From Synergistaceae bacterium (GTDB lineage: Bacteria; Synergistota; Synergistia; Synergistales; Aminobacteriaceae): a stretch of DNA of 64,000 nucleotides. Within the stretch, counting starts at the first letter, position 1, and every line of letters starts with the position of its first letter. The DNA lies in assembly GCA_018436595.1 (NCBI GenBank), contig JAHDLC010000001.1, positions 79,060-143,059 of the forward strand. Direction: 5' to 3'. The notes under the pieces are model-generated. The model worked only from the letters and a program-made list of their open reading frames with translations, searched no databases and was not told where the DNA came from. This document shows positions 9,785 to 18,183 of the stretch, piece by piece. The position numbers and the translations under genes are program-made.

Positions 9785-10111
9785 GTGCAGACCCTTGTCG
9801 ATTTTCTCGCCTTCAGGCATTTCATCAGCCCGGCGGTTCTGCCCGTCTGTTATGTCCTGGGAGCGGCCGGAATTCCCTTTGGGGTTTGGCTGGCGGTACA
9901 GCGGATGGTGCCCTTCCTGGGAAAACAGGCGGCGGGGCCGTACCGTTCAGGGGCGGAGGACGCTCCCGCCCCCAGGTACAGGGGACGAATCCTCTTCTGG
10001 TGTACCCTCCTGTTCGTGGTTGCGGAAATCCTGTGGCGTATTCTGTTCGAATACCTGGCTGCTTTCCTTCAGATGCGTGATGCCCTTCTGATCCTCGCGA
10101 ACATTCAGTAA
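9785..10111 (+). CDS. Small DUF4282-like membrane protein
   Basis: A protein of about 108 residues with two hydrophobic helices. The pattern (FLAFRHFISPAVLPVCYVLG, then RILFEYLAAFLQMRDAL) resembles DUF4282, whose second helix ends in a conserved R-x-x-x-E segment. GTG 9785 is preferred because GGAAGGAG lies about 11 bases upstream and family members start close to this point. The reading frame stays open for 120 bases further upstream, so a longer form cannot be ruled out. It is wedged between two minus-strand receptor genes, and its 3' end overlaps the end of the second by 7 bases. Function unknown. Confidence 0.6.
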   Translation: MQTLVDFLAFRHFISPAVLPVCYVLGAAGIPFGVWLAVQRMVPFLGKQAAGPYRSGAEDAPAPRYRGRILFWCTLLFVVAEILWRILFEYLAAFLQMRDALLILANIQ

Positions 10112-12834
10112 GGGCCGGAAGATCGGGAATGCAGGCCCTGCCCTTCCGTTGAATTCCGGGCTGGAGCTATGGAAGAAGGGGCTCCCGCTGATACCCGGAC
10201 GGCCAGGGCTTCCGCGATTTTCGGGTCCAGGGCGGTTCCCGACTGTTCGAGCAGCTCCGGGACGGCCCGCCGCTCCCATCCGGGGGTGTTCCCGGCCTGG
10301 AGCCGCAGGCGGTCCCAGCTCTCGGCGACACGGAGGATTCTTGCGATCAGAGGGATGTTCTGCCCTCCGATTCCGTTGGGAACCCCTGTCCCGTCCCAGT
10401 GTTCGTGATGACAGAAAACAGCCTCGGCGTACTCCAGCGTGGCGTCGAAGAGGTTCAGTATCCGGTATCCCGCTGCAGGGTGGAGCAGCAGGCCTTTTTT
10501 ATTCTGCTCCTCTTCGACCAGGCCGTCATTCCTGTTGAGGGTTTCACTGTCCAGGACGACCTTTCCGATATCGTGCAGGTACCCTGCCGTCTTCAGTTTC
10601 TCGATCTCCGCCGGGGTCATTCCGAGGCCTTCACCGATCAGGCCGCAGATCTCCCGTACCGATTCGGCATGGGATTTTTCTCCGGGGCATTTCTCATGAA
10701 GGGTTTCCATGATCGTGTCGGCCATTTCCGAGTCGATGTCCTTCCTGTACAGGGTCTTTTCCCTGTACATGGCCTCTTCGGCGGACTGAACGACGCTGAG
10801 GATGTCCTGCCCGGGGTCGGTCTTCGTTCCGTATCCCATGGAGATGCTGCCCCGTATGGCGATGATCTTCCTGTCGGCGAAGTCGCTCTTGATTCTCCGG
10901 ATGATCCTCCCTGCCGCGTCTTCTGCCGTATTTGTCATGATGACGGCGAATTCGTCTCCGCCGAGCCTGCAAACAATGTCTTTCCCACGGCAGGAGCTTT
11001 TCAGCAGCTCGGCGGCTGTTTTGAGAAGATTGTCTCCGGCGGCGTGGCCGAAAACGTCGTTCGTCAGCTTCAGGCCGTTGATGTCGCCGAAGATGACCGT
11101 AATGGGCAGGTTTTCCTCGGTGTCAGCTTCTTTCAGGGTGTTTTCAAAGAAGGCCCTGTTGTGGAGCCCCGTCAGGGTGTCGTGGGTGCTGAGGAAGTCG
11201 ATTTTGGCCCGGCTCCTTCTCCGCTCCGAATTGTCCGTGAAGGTGACCACCGCCCCGACGATTTTTCCTTCCGAAAACTGGGGGTATGCGTTGTATTCAA
11301 CCTCCACCGCCGTTCCGTCCGTCCGCCAGAACACCTCGTTGTCCGCATGGACTCTCTGCCCCGAGGACATGGCGAGGCATATCCTGCACCGGGACTGGTC
11401 AAGGGGTGTGCCGTCCTCCAGGGAGTGGTGGATGAGCGAATGGATTTCCTTTCCGACCAGGCTGTCCGTCGATTGAAACCCCAGGATTTTCAGGAAGCTC
11501 CTGTTGCAGAAAGTGCACTTTCCATGCCGGTCCACGCCGTAGACGGCCTCTCCCGCGGAATCGAGAAGGAGCTGGAGCTTCTTTTCCGCCTCCATGGATT
11601 GCATGGTCTGCTCCTGCAGTTCCCGGTTCGCCCGCTGAAGCTGGGCCGTCCGTTCCTCCACGATTTTCTCCAGGTTGATGAACAGGGTGGAGACGGTGTC
11701 GGCCATGTCGTTGAATGACCTGGCGATGAGCCCGATCTCGTCGTTCCTGACGACAGGCGCCCGGGACGAGAGTTTCCCCCCGGCGAATTCTTCCGCCGAC
11801 CTGACCAGGAGGGAGACCGGGTTGAGCAGCTTCTTCGCCACCATCATGTAGACGGTGATGGAAAGGATCTGGGAGAGCAGGAGGAGCAGGCCGGAGAAGC
11901 GGGCGCTTTCCTTTATGGACCCGGCAAGCAGGTTTTCCGGCAGGGCGGTGAGGACCACGAGGCCAAGCCCTTCCTGGAGATAGTCGGAGAAGTGCAGGAA
12001 AAATTTCCCTTCAGAGGTTTCCGAAAGGAAATTTTTCTCCCCCGTGGACCGGTATTGATCGAGTGCTTTCCCGATGATATCCCCGTGTTTTCCTTCCGGG
12101 GAAGTTGAAAGAAGGGTCATGGAATCCTTTTCGAAAAGGGCTGCGAAGGCTCTCCCGTGACGGACCGCCTGTTCCATTTGCCCGTCGAGGACCGAAAAGG
12201 GAATCAGGGTTTCGGAGACTCCGAGGGCTGTGCCGTCTCTGCCGTAGACGGGGTGGACTGCCGAAAGGGCCGGTACTGCTGGAGATGATTGCCCGTGCAG
12301 GGCGGAAATGGAGGGCTCCCGTTTTTTCAGGATGTCCTGAAACCACGGGACATTTCTTCCGCCGTCGTTTTCAAGGGGCTCCACAGGAAGACCGGATCCG
12401 TCGGCATGCCAGGCGAAACCGCCCCCCTTTTTTGCGGGTCGGATAAACTCGAGGCTTCCTCCGGAATTTCTTCGGGTGCCGTAGCGGATACCATCCGGGG
12501 TTTCAAAAAAAACCCCGGAGATTTCTTCCCTGTGCACCTCCATGATCCCCCGGAAAAACCGCTCCCTCTCTTCGACATCCGCCAGGTCGATAAAGCCGTT
12601 CCCGAGCGCTGCGCTGCAGGCAGCGCTGATTCCCGCCGGGATGGCGAGAAATTCCCGCACTTTCAGAACAGCCAGTTCGTTCATGCCCTCGTTCATTGCC
12701 TTCACGGCATTCCGCGCCCCGGTGAATCCCCTGGAAAAGGAGATGGAGCTGATGACGACGCCTGTGGCAAGAGAAAGGGTGATGAAGACAAGGATGAAGG
12801 AATTCTTGATGGACAGGTGTCTGTCCGGGCTCAT
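10105..12834 (-). CDS. Membrane receptor with Cache-like, HAMP, PAS, GGDEF and HD-GYP domains (paralogue, variant GYP motif)
   Basis: 909 residues, same architecture as the 6779-9499 protein and clearly paralogous; both contain the segments GLKLTNDVFGHAAGD and AVVTFTDN/AVITFTDN. Membrane helices lie near residues 12-32 and 300-325. The GGDEF motif (LGGDEF) is intact. In the HD-GYP domain LHDIGK is kept, but the signature reads HHEHWDGTGVP, with valine in place of the tyrosine of GYP, so phosphodiesterase activity is less certain. A GGGGAG element lies about nine bases before the ATG. The upstream region holds an inverted repeat (12933-12950) that could be an operator. Confidence 0.9.
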   Translation of the reverse strand: MSPDRHLSIKNSFILVFITLSLATGVVISSISFSRGFTGARNAVKAMNEGMNELAVLKVREFLAIPAGISAACSAALGNGFIDLADVEERERFFRGIMEVHREEISGVFFETPDGIRYGTRRNSGGSLEFIRPAKKGGGFAWHADGSGLPVEPLENDGGRNVPWFQDILKKREPSISALHGQSSPAVPALSAVHPVYGRDGTALGVSETLIPFSVLDGQMEQAVRHGRAFAALFEKDSMTLLSTSPEGKHGDIIGKALDQYRSTGEKNFLSETSEGKFFLHFSDYLQEGLGLVVLTALPENLLAGSIKESARFSGLLLLLSQILSITVYMMVAKKLLNPVSLLVRSAEEFAGGKLSSRAPVVRNDEIGLIARSFNDMADTVSTLFINLEKIVEERTAQLQRANRELQEQTMQSMEAEKKLQLLLDSAGEAVYGVDRHGKCTFCNRSFLKILGFQSTDSLVGKEIHSLIHHSLEDGTPLDQSRCRICLAMSSGQRVHADNEVFWRTDGTAVEVEYNAYPQFSEGKIVGAVVTFTDNSERRRSRAKIDFLSTHDTLTGLHNRAFFENTLKEADTEENLPITVIFGDINGLKLTNDVFGHAAGDNLLKTAAELLKSSCRGKDIVCRLGGDEFAVIMTNTAEDAAGRIIRRIKSDFADRKIIAIRGSISMGYGTKTDPGQDILSVVQSAEEAMYREKTLYRKDIDSEMADTIMETLHEKCPGEKSHAESVREICGLIGEGLGMTPAEIEKLKTAGYLHDIGKVVLDSETLNRNDGLVEEEQNKKGLLLHPAAGYRILNLFDATLEYAEAVFCHHEHWDGTGVPNGIGGQNIPLIARILRVAESWDRLRLQAGNTPGWERRAVPELLEQSGTALDPKIAEALAVRVSAGAPSSIAPARNSTEGQGLHSRSSGPY

Positions 12835-12932
12835 GAGAAACCGCTCCCCGGAAGGGAAACGGAGGAGGCATAGGAAATGATACTTGGACTCATTGTCTGC
12901 GTCTCCTTACCAGTCAGAGAGTATCAGTGTAT

Positions 12933-12950
12933 ATGATCCGAATGGATCAT
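12933..12950. promoter_or_regulatory. Inverted repeat upstream of the 10105-12834 receptor gene
   Basis: ATGATCC-GAAT-GGATCAT is a perfect 7-bp inverted repeat with a 4-base centre, about 100 bases before the receptor start and between two minus-strand genes. It has operator geometry, but no cognate regulator is evident. Confidence 0.35.
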
Positions 12951-13027
12951 GGAAAATAGTATTTCAATGTTTGCTCATTATAATTCATGCCTCCTTATTC
13001 CGCCACTTTTCGTCATATTGTTCACGG

Positions 13028-13067
13028 AAAAAGAGGGCGAAGATTTTTGTCTTCGCCCTCTTTTTTT
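13028..13067 (-). terminator. Bidirectional intrinsic terminator
   Basis: Perfect stem AAAAAGAGGGCGAAGA / TCTTCGCCCTCTTTTT around a short T-rich loop, with U tracts in both directions. It ends transcription of the Met-rich gene (stop at 13095) and would block read-through into the receptor gene. Confidence 0.88.
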
Positions 13068-13094
13068 GACTGTGTATTCCAGTAGTGCCGAAAA

Positions 13095-13673
13095 CTATTT
13101 CTGCAGCTTTTCGATCAGGTCAAGGCGCTGCTGGAATCTCCATCCGGAAAGTTCGTTCCGCAGTTCCACGCGCTTCTTGTACAGATCTTCGATCTTTGTG
13201 CGGTCGATGGGCTTCTTCCCCATTTCGTTCCTCATCTCGAGGGAGAGTTTCGCCATCTCAGTCTGCTTGTCCTTGATTTCCTGGGGAATTTCCACCGAAG
13301 CCCACATTCCCATCCGGCCGCTGTTTCCGAAGTTTCCCCTGCGTCCCATCATCTGCCGGCTGCCTGCAGGGTCCGTGTTTCCGAAATTCCCCATCCGGCC
13401 CATCATCTGCCGGCTGCCTGCGGGGCAATTGTTCCCGAAATTCCCCCTGCGTCCCATCATCTGCCTGTTCCCCAAGGGGCCGGCCATCCCGGGGTTCATC
13501 ATTCCCTGTCCGGGGGCTGCCTGGCACCAGGTCTGGGCGTTCTGCTGGTTCATCATGCCCTGCTGCCCGACCATGGCCTTGCCACCCCGTCCTCCCCAGG
13601 CAAGGGCGCTGCCCGCCGTAAGAAGCACTGCGGCACACACGACCGCCGCTATCGTTCCGTTCATTGTTTTCAT
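13095..13673 (-). CDS. Met-rich periplasmic Spy/ZraP-like protein with internal repeats
   Basis: 192 residues. A signal peptide (residues 1-25, cleaved after ALA) is followed by a Gly/Met/Asn/Gln-rich segment. Residues 70-117 contain an 18-residue repeat beginning RQMMGR and containing GNFGN, in two full copies and one partial. The C-terminal 75 residues are helical and charged (EIPQEIKDKQTEMAKL..., KRVELRNEL), as in Spy/CpxP/ZraP periplasmic chaperones and metal-stress proteins. Methionine clusters commonly bind copper(I) or silver. It is divergent from a two-component system whose sensor loop is also Met/His-rich, suggesting regulation by that system. Metal binding is inference. Confidence 0.72.
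   Translation of the reverse strand: MKTMNGTIAAVVCAAVLLTAGSALAWGGRGGKAMVGQQGMMNQQNAQTWCQAAPGQGMMNPGMAGPLGNRQMMGRRGNFGNNCPAGSRQMMGRMGNFGNTDPAGSRQMMGRRGNFGNSGRMGMWASVEIPQEIKDKQTEMAKLSLEMRNEMGKKPIDRTKIEDLYKKRVELRNELSGWRFQQRLDLIEKLQK
13323..13466 (-). repeat. In-frame 54-bp coding repeat
   Basis: Two full copies and one partial of a 54-bp unit (18 residues, RQMMGR..GNFGN..PAGS) inside the Met-rich periplasmic protein gene. The copies differ at a few codons, so the array is not brand new. Confidence 0.85.
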
Positions 13674-13757
13674 CTCAAATCCCGCCTTTCAGCTTGTGAT
13701 GGGTAAAGGATACTCTCCCCGGGGGAAGGCCGCATGGTCGGATCTGCCGGTTTCCCT

Positions 13758-13775
13758 ATTGTAAGAAATGACAAT
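13758..13775. promoter_or_regulatory. Operator-like inverted repeat in divergent promoter region
   Basis: ATTGT-N8-ACAAT sits between the Met-rich gene and the response regulator. About 15 bases downstream, TGCTACAAT (near 13793-13801) looks like an extended -10 element for the plus-strand operon. The position suits binding of the adjacent NarL-type regulator to control both directions. Confidence 0.42.
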
Positions 13776-13859
13776 TCCGCTCCGGTTCGTCATGCTACAA
13801 TCGGCCCATGGGATCGCTTCCCCGGACAGGGAAAGCGCTGTCGGGAAGGAGGAAGGAAC

Positions 13860-14510
13860 ATGATACGGATTCTGCTTGCCGATGATCACCCTCTCACGCG
13901 GTCGGGACTCGCCTCCTGGCTCGAGAAGGAGGAGGGGGTGGAGCTGGCGGCGCTCGCCTCCGACGGGGAGTCCGCCTGGCAGTCCATCCTTGAGCTTCGG
14001 CCGGACCTGGCCCTGCTGGACATCGAGATGCCGGGCGCGGGCGGCATCGACATCGCCGCCAGGATACGGAAAAACGGCCTGAAGACCAACGTACTGATGC
14101 TCACGGCCTACAGCGCCCATCAGTATGTCATGGCTTCTCTCCGGGCAGGGGCGAAGGGCTTCATCCTGAAGTCAGCCCCCCTGGAGGAACTGCGGAAGGC
14201 GGTATTCGACACGGCCCGGGGAGTCTTCTACCTCGACCCCTCCGTGTCACTCACCGGAGCCGACGAGCCGGGGGAAGAACTTTCCCCGAGGGAGAGGGAG
14301 GTACTCATCCTTGCCGGGCAGGGGCTGCCCGCTTCCGAAGTGGCGTCTCTCCTCTCCATCACCGAGCGGACGGTGGCTGCCCACCTGACGTCTATTTACG
14401 GAAAGCTCGGCGCCCGGAACAAGACGGAAGCCATCCTGCTGGCGCTGAAGAAGGGAATCGTGCTGCTGGACGAACTCCGGTTCCTGGATGGAGAAAGGGG
14501 GACGCCATGA
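13860..14510 (+). CDS. NarL/LuxR-family response regulator
   Basis: 216 residues. Receiver domain (about 1-120) with acidic pocket DD near residues 8-9 and phosphoacceptor D54 in LLDIEMPG. A LuxR-type helix-turn-helix follows (about 148-205: LSPREREVLILAGQGL, ITERTVAAHLTSIYGKLGARN). The start has GGAAGGAGGAAGG directly upstream; longer in-frame starts lack this. The stop overlaps the kinase start as ATGA, so the pair is co-translated. It likely binds the divergent intergenic region next to the Met-rich periplasmic gene. Confidence 0.93.
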   Translation: MIRILLADDHPLTRSGLASWLEKEEGVELAALASDGESAWQSILELRPDLALLDIEMPGAGGIDIAARIRKNGLKTNVLMLTAYSAHQYVMASLRAGAKGFILKSAPLEELRKAVFDTARGVFYLDPSVSLTGADEPGEELSPREREVLILAGQGLPASEVASLLSITERTVAAHLTSIYGKLGARNKTEAILLALKKGIVLLDELRFLDGERGTP

Positions 14511-15916
14511 GAAAGCATCTTCTTCTTGCGCTCATGATTGTCGTCACTCTCCTCACTGCGGCAGGATTCCTTTTTTCTCTGTATGCCTTCCGTGCCCAGG
14601 AGGAGGCCATGGACTCCATGATGCGCTCCTACGTCGTGGACCTTGCGGAAAACTTCGCCGGAGGGGCGGCCATGGGGAGGGGCATGCCCCAAAGGCACAG
14701 GCCCATGGGCCAGATGCGCTTCAGAATGCTTTCCACGGACGCTTCGCTGAGAAACGGAGGGGCGGGAGGCGTCCTTCTCATAGGACAGGACGGGCGGGTC
14801 GCCGCGGCATCGCCCGGGGCGGAGAAACTGCTTTTCCTGCGAACCCGGGCGGAATTCTCCGATGAACCTGAAAAAGTGCGGGGCGACGACGGAAATGATT
14901 ATTACGTGGCAAAGCGGGGTCTGGAAGACGGAAGCTATATTCTCGCGGCAGTGTCGAGAACGGTGCTGATCGCCCCCCTGGCCGGAATCTGGAGAACCTG
15001 GATTCTCACCGCCATGGCCACTTCCGCCGCAATTTTTCTGGGAATGATCCTCCTCTGGAGGTACCTGGCCGTGCCGCTCCGGAGGATAGCGGAACGTATC
15101 CGGGGGATGCGGTGGGGAAAAGACCACCCTCCGGCACTGTACAGCGGTCCGCTGTATGAGCTTGAATCCCTGTCAGCCGTTATCGGTACCCTTGCGGAAG
15201 AGGCCTTCGCCAAGGAAGAGCTCAAAAAGCGGTACGTGACGGACCTGGTCCAGGCGGAGGAGAATACCCGGAGACACCTGGCCCGGGAGCTCCACGACGG
15301 GCCCCTCCAGTCGTCCGTGGCGGCCATCAAGCGCATCCAGCTCGCGAAGGAGGCCCTTCCCCCGCAGGCCGGGGAACTCCGACGCCATCTTGACACCGCC
15401 GAGGACGTCGTCCAGACGGCGGCGAGAGAGATCAGGGATTACTGCGACGAACTTTCCCCGTCGTGGATCCGGCTCGGTCTCGCCAGCGCCATGCAGGAGA
15501 ACGCCGACAGGCTTTCCCGCGCCTACGAGGGCCTGGTGATCGACGTGGATGTGGACGAGGATCTTGACGTTCTTTCCGAAGAAAGCAGCCTGGCCCTGGT
15601 CCGCATTTTCCAGGAAGCTGTATCGAACTCGGCGCGGCACGGAGGGGCCAGTTCCGTCAGGGCGGCGCTGAAAAAAGAAGGCGATGCCGTCCATTTCACC
15701 ATTGAAGACGACGGCGGCGGATTCGACGCAGGACCTGCGTCCGGGACGGATTTCGAACTGCTCCGCACCACGGGGCATAGGGGGCTCGCCAACATGAACG
15801 AACGGGTGCGGCTCCTCGGCGGCACCATGAAACTTGAATCCTCTCCCGGGCAGGGCTGCCGGATCGACATCGTCTTTCCCTTGGCGCGGGAGGAAAGTAC
15901 CGCCGCCCCTGCATGA
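14507..15916 (+). CDS. Sensor histidine kinase, NarL-partner type (HisKA_3)
   Basis: 469 residues. Two membrane helices (about 5-27 and 165-187) bracket a short periplasmic loop with a Met/His/Arg-rich stretch ([18 protein letters not shown]). A HAMP-like linker follows, then a HisKA_3 dimerisation domain with the phosphorylated histidine H263 in [10 protein letters not shown], and a HATPase domain with the N box ([11 protein letters not shown]) and G boxes ([15 protein letters not shown]). This is the partner of the preceding regulator. The Met-rich loop hints at soft-metal sensing, but this is inference. Confidence 0.92.
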   Translation: MRKHLLLALMIVVTLLTAAGFLFSLYAFRAQEEAMDSMMRSYVVDLAENFAGGAAMGRGMPQRHRPMGQMRFRMLSTDASLRNGGAGGVLLIGQDGRVAAASPGAEKLLFLRTRAEFSDEPEKVRGDDGNDYYVAKRGLEDGSYILAAVSRTVLIAPLAGIWRTWILTAMATSAAIFLGMILLWRYLAVPLRRIAERIRGMRWGKDHPPALYSGPLYELESLSAVIGTLAEEAFAKEELKKRYVTDLVQAEENTRRHLARELHDGPLQSSVAAIKRIQLAKEALPPQAGELRRHLDTAEDVVQTAAREIRDYCDELSPSWIRLGLASAMQENADRLSRAYEGLVIDVDVDEDLDVLSEESSLALVRIFQEAVSNSARHGGASSVRAALKKEGDAVHFTIEDDGGGFDAGPASGTDFELLRTTGHRGLANMNERVRLLGGTMKLESSPGQGCRIDIVFPLAREESTAAPA

Positions 15917-15957
15917 GATCGACGGATACCGTACATTCTTTTCGGAAGGTGATTGAA

Positions 15958-16482
15958 ATGCTGTCAGCTGTAAAAGCGGATATAACGACCCTTCAGGTGG
16001 ATGCCATCGTCAACGCAGCCAACAATTCCCTGCTCGGCGGCGGGGGAGTGGACGGGGCAATACACCGTGCCGCGGGGCCGGATCTGCTGAATGAATGCAG
16101 AAAGCTCGGCGGCTGCGCCACCGGCGACGCCAGAATCACGAAAGGCTGGAGGCTCCCGGCGAAGTACGTCATCCACACCGTGGGCCCCGTGTGGCACGGA
16201 GGCGGCCGGGGAGAGGCGGAGCTCCTGGCATCGTGCTACAGGCGCTCCCTGGAGCTGGCATCAGGGGTAGGGGCGAGGTCCATCGCCTTCCCCTCCATCA
16301 GCACCGGCGTCTACGGCTACCCGACCGAACAGGCCGCCCGGATCGCCGTGTCCACAGTGCGGGAGGAACTGGAAAAATATCCCGGCATTGAAGAAGTCGT
16401 TTTCTGCTGCTTCTCCGAAGGGGACCGTGCGGTCTACGATAAACTGCTGTCGCAGCTTTCGCCATTTATGGAGGGGGTATGA
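15958..16482 (+). CDS. Macro-domain ADP-ribose-processing protein
   Basis: 174 residues, a single macro domain. Typical segments are [20 protein letters not shown] near the N-terminus, [20 protein letters not shown] in the middle and [12 protein letters not shown] towards the C-terminus. This pattern matches the YmdB/MacroD group, which removes O-acetyl groups from O-acetyl-ADP-ribose or ADP-ribose from proteins. GGAAGGTG six bases before ATG 15958 fixes this start over one overlapping the kinase stop. Its stop overlaps the start of the deformylase-like gene. Confidence 0.92.
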   Translation: MLSAVKADITTLQVDAIVNAANNSLLGGGGVDGAIHRAAGPDLLNECRKLGGCATGDARITKGWRLPAKYVIHTVGPVWHGGGRGEAELLASCYRRSLELASGVGARSIAFPSISTGVYGYPTEQAARIAVSTVREELEKYPGIEEVVFCCFSEGDRAVYDKLLSQLSPFMEGV

Positions 16483-17036
16483 TGAAAAGACCGGTCCTGA
16501 TACTCGGCGATCCACTTCTGCGGCGGAAATGCGCCCCTGTGGAGGATTTTTCCGATCCCCTGCTGAACGAGGAGATGGAGGATCTCAGGGAGGCCCTGGA
16601 ACTGTTCCGGAAGGAACACGGTTTCGGCCGGGGGATCGCCGCGCCCCAGATAGGCATCCCGAAGCGGCTCATTGCCCTAAACCTTGGGAAGGGATCCTTC
16701 GTCATAGCGAACCCGGAGGTCATCTACAGGAGCCCGGAAACGTTCACCCTCTGGGATGACTGCATGTCCTTCCCGGACCTGATGGTGCGGGTCCGCCGGA
16801 ACCGGTCCCTCAGTATACGGTACCGGGACGAAAAGGGCGCCCCGCAGGAATGGACGGACATCGGGATTGCCGAATCGGAGCTGCTGCAGCACGAAATGGA
16901 TCACCTGGACGGAGTGCTTGCCGTTGACAGGGCCATCGGAACGGGGGATATTGTCTACATGGCGGAGTACCGGAAGCACAGGGAACTCTACGACGGCCGG
17001 TGCGACTATTCCATTGTCCCCACCATAGGGGGATGA
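16479..17036 (+). CDS. Peptide deformylase-like metalloprotein
   Basis: 185 residues with the three deformylase motifs: [10 protein letters not shown], a divergent second motif WDDCMSFP in place of EGCLS, and QHEMDH. Cysteine and both histidines that hold the metal are present. Deformylases remove N-formyl groups from new proteins. The changed motif 2 suggests a secondary or altered-specificity enzyme rather than the housekeeping Def. Translationally coupled to the macro-domain gene by an ATGATG overlap. Confidence 0.85.
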   Translation: MMKRPVLILGDPLLRRKCAPVEDFSDPLLNEEMEDLREALELFRKEHGFGRGIAAPQIGIPKRLIALNLGKGSFVIANPEVIYRSPETFTLWDDCMSFPDLMVRVRRNRSLSIRYRDEKGAPQEWTDIGIAESELLQHEMDHLDGVLAVDRAIGTGDIVYMAEYRKHRELYDGRCDYSIVPTIGG

Positions 17037-17085
17037 ACCTTTCCCCGGGGAACAGCCGTCCTGACCCGCGAAAGGAGAGAGTGAA

Positions 17086-17640
17086 ATGAAGTCGACTGAC
17101 GAACTGAGAAACGAGCACAGGGGCATCGAGGTCATGCTGGACATCCTCGACGGTGCGGCGGAGAAGCTGAGCGGCGGAGCGCCCGCCGACTTCGGCCATC
17201 TTGACGGGATGATGGAGTTCCTTTCCGTCTTCGCCGACACGTGTCATCACGGCAAGGAGGAGGATTTCCTCTTTCCGGGCCTTGAAGCCGCGGGTATCCC
17301 CAACGAGGGGGGGCCCATCGGCGTGATGCTCGGCGAACACCGGAAAGGGCGGGAGCACATCGCCGGCATGAAGCGGGGCATCACCGCCATGAAGGCAGGC
17401 GACAGGGGAGGAGTCTCCATGTTCGCGGAGAATGCCGCCGGGTACACGGCCCTGCTGCGGCAGCACATCCAGAAGGAGGACAACGTCCTCTTCGTCATGG
17501 CCGAACAGCGCCTCGATGCCGCCAAGGACGAAGAACTCTTCCGGGAGTTTGAAAAACTTGAGGAGGAGCGGATCGGGAAGGGAAAGCACGATGAATTCCA
17601 CGCTCTTCTGGACCGCCTGCAGAAGATCTACACACGCTGA
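17086..17640 (+). CDS. Hemerythrin-like domain protein
   Basis: 184 residues, all alpha. Iron-ligand spacing is typical of HHE hemerythrins: H12 in EHRGIEVM, HHGKEEDFLFP near 51-60, EHRKGREHI near 85-93 and LRQHIQKEDNVLF near 124-136. These proteins carry a di-iron site that binds oxygen or reacts with nitric oxide or peroxide. In an anaerobe it could be an oxygen buffer or sensor. AAAGGAGAG precedes the ATG. Stands about 50 bases after the deformylase-like gene. Confidence 0.9.
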   Translation: MKSTDELRNEHRGIEVMLDILDGAAEKLSGGAPADFGHLDGMMEFLSVFADTCHHGKEEDFLFPGLEAAGIPNEGGPIGVMLGEHRKGREHIAGMKRGITAMKAGDRGGVSMFAENAAGYTALLRQHIQKEDNVLFVMAEQRLDAAKDEELFREFEKLEEERIGKGKHDEFHALLDRLQKIYTR

Positions 17641-17777
17641 GCCGAAGGGGAGAGACCAGGGAAAACCCGAGCTCTCCAGCAGACTGAATGGTTTGTATAT
17701 TTTGAATTGACAACACACTTTCCCCTTGTTAAGATGACGGCGGGATGCCCCAGGCCGAAATCAGGGGAGGTGCAGTG

Positions 17778-17945
17778 ATGGATATTCATCTGAAGGCGGA
17801 CGAGGTCGAAGAAATGAAAAGCCTCATGGCGGAAGACGGGTGGACGGGATCCGTGAAGGACTACGCCAGGGAGCTGTTTTTGGAAGGCATGTCCTACCAC
17901 AAGGCGCGACAGGCCGGGGGATACCTGCACCCGGAGGAAAAGTGA
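17778..17945 (+). CDS. Small hypothetical protein (55 aa)
   Basis: Not recognised. GGGGAGG lies seven bases before ATG 17778, and a strong terminator follows the stop, so the frame is a credible gene. The protein is acidic in its first half (KADEVEEMKSLMAEDG) and has a helical second half ending in YLHPEEK. No membrane segment or cysteine pair is visible. Confidence 0.6.
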   Translation: MDIHLKADEVEEMKSLMAEDGWTGSVKDYARELFLEGMSYHKARQAGGYLHPEEK

Positions 17946-17967
17946 CGGCACGGCAGGAAAACGGAGC

Positions 17968-18006
17968 AAGCCCGGGGCGTTCTGGAAAGCCCCGGGCTTC
18001 ATTTTT
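17968..18006 (+). terminator. Intrinsic terminator
   Basis: Stem AAGCCCGGGGC / GCCCCGGGCTT with an 8-10 base loop, followed by CATTTTTC, just downstream of the small gene. Confidence 0.85.
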
Positions 18007-18183
18007 CTCCGGAATCCGGTCCGATGATTTTTCCATGCAGTCTTAAAAAAAGGAACGTGGGGGGGAGAATGTCTTTCAATGTTCTTGTAGTGCCGTCATT
18101 GCATGTTTATGGGGAATAAGGGAAAATCCGGAAAGGAACAATGAAACCTCTTCTCTCCGAAAACACTCCCCGGGAGGATTTCG

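Noticed and set aside
13323..13466. Short regular repeats that could suggest a CRISPR array
   Set aside because: The repeats are in frame within a secreted protein, have no unique spacers and vary by codon.
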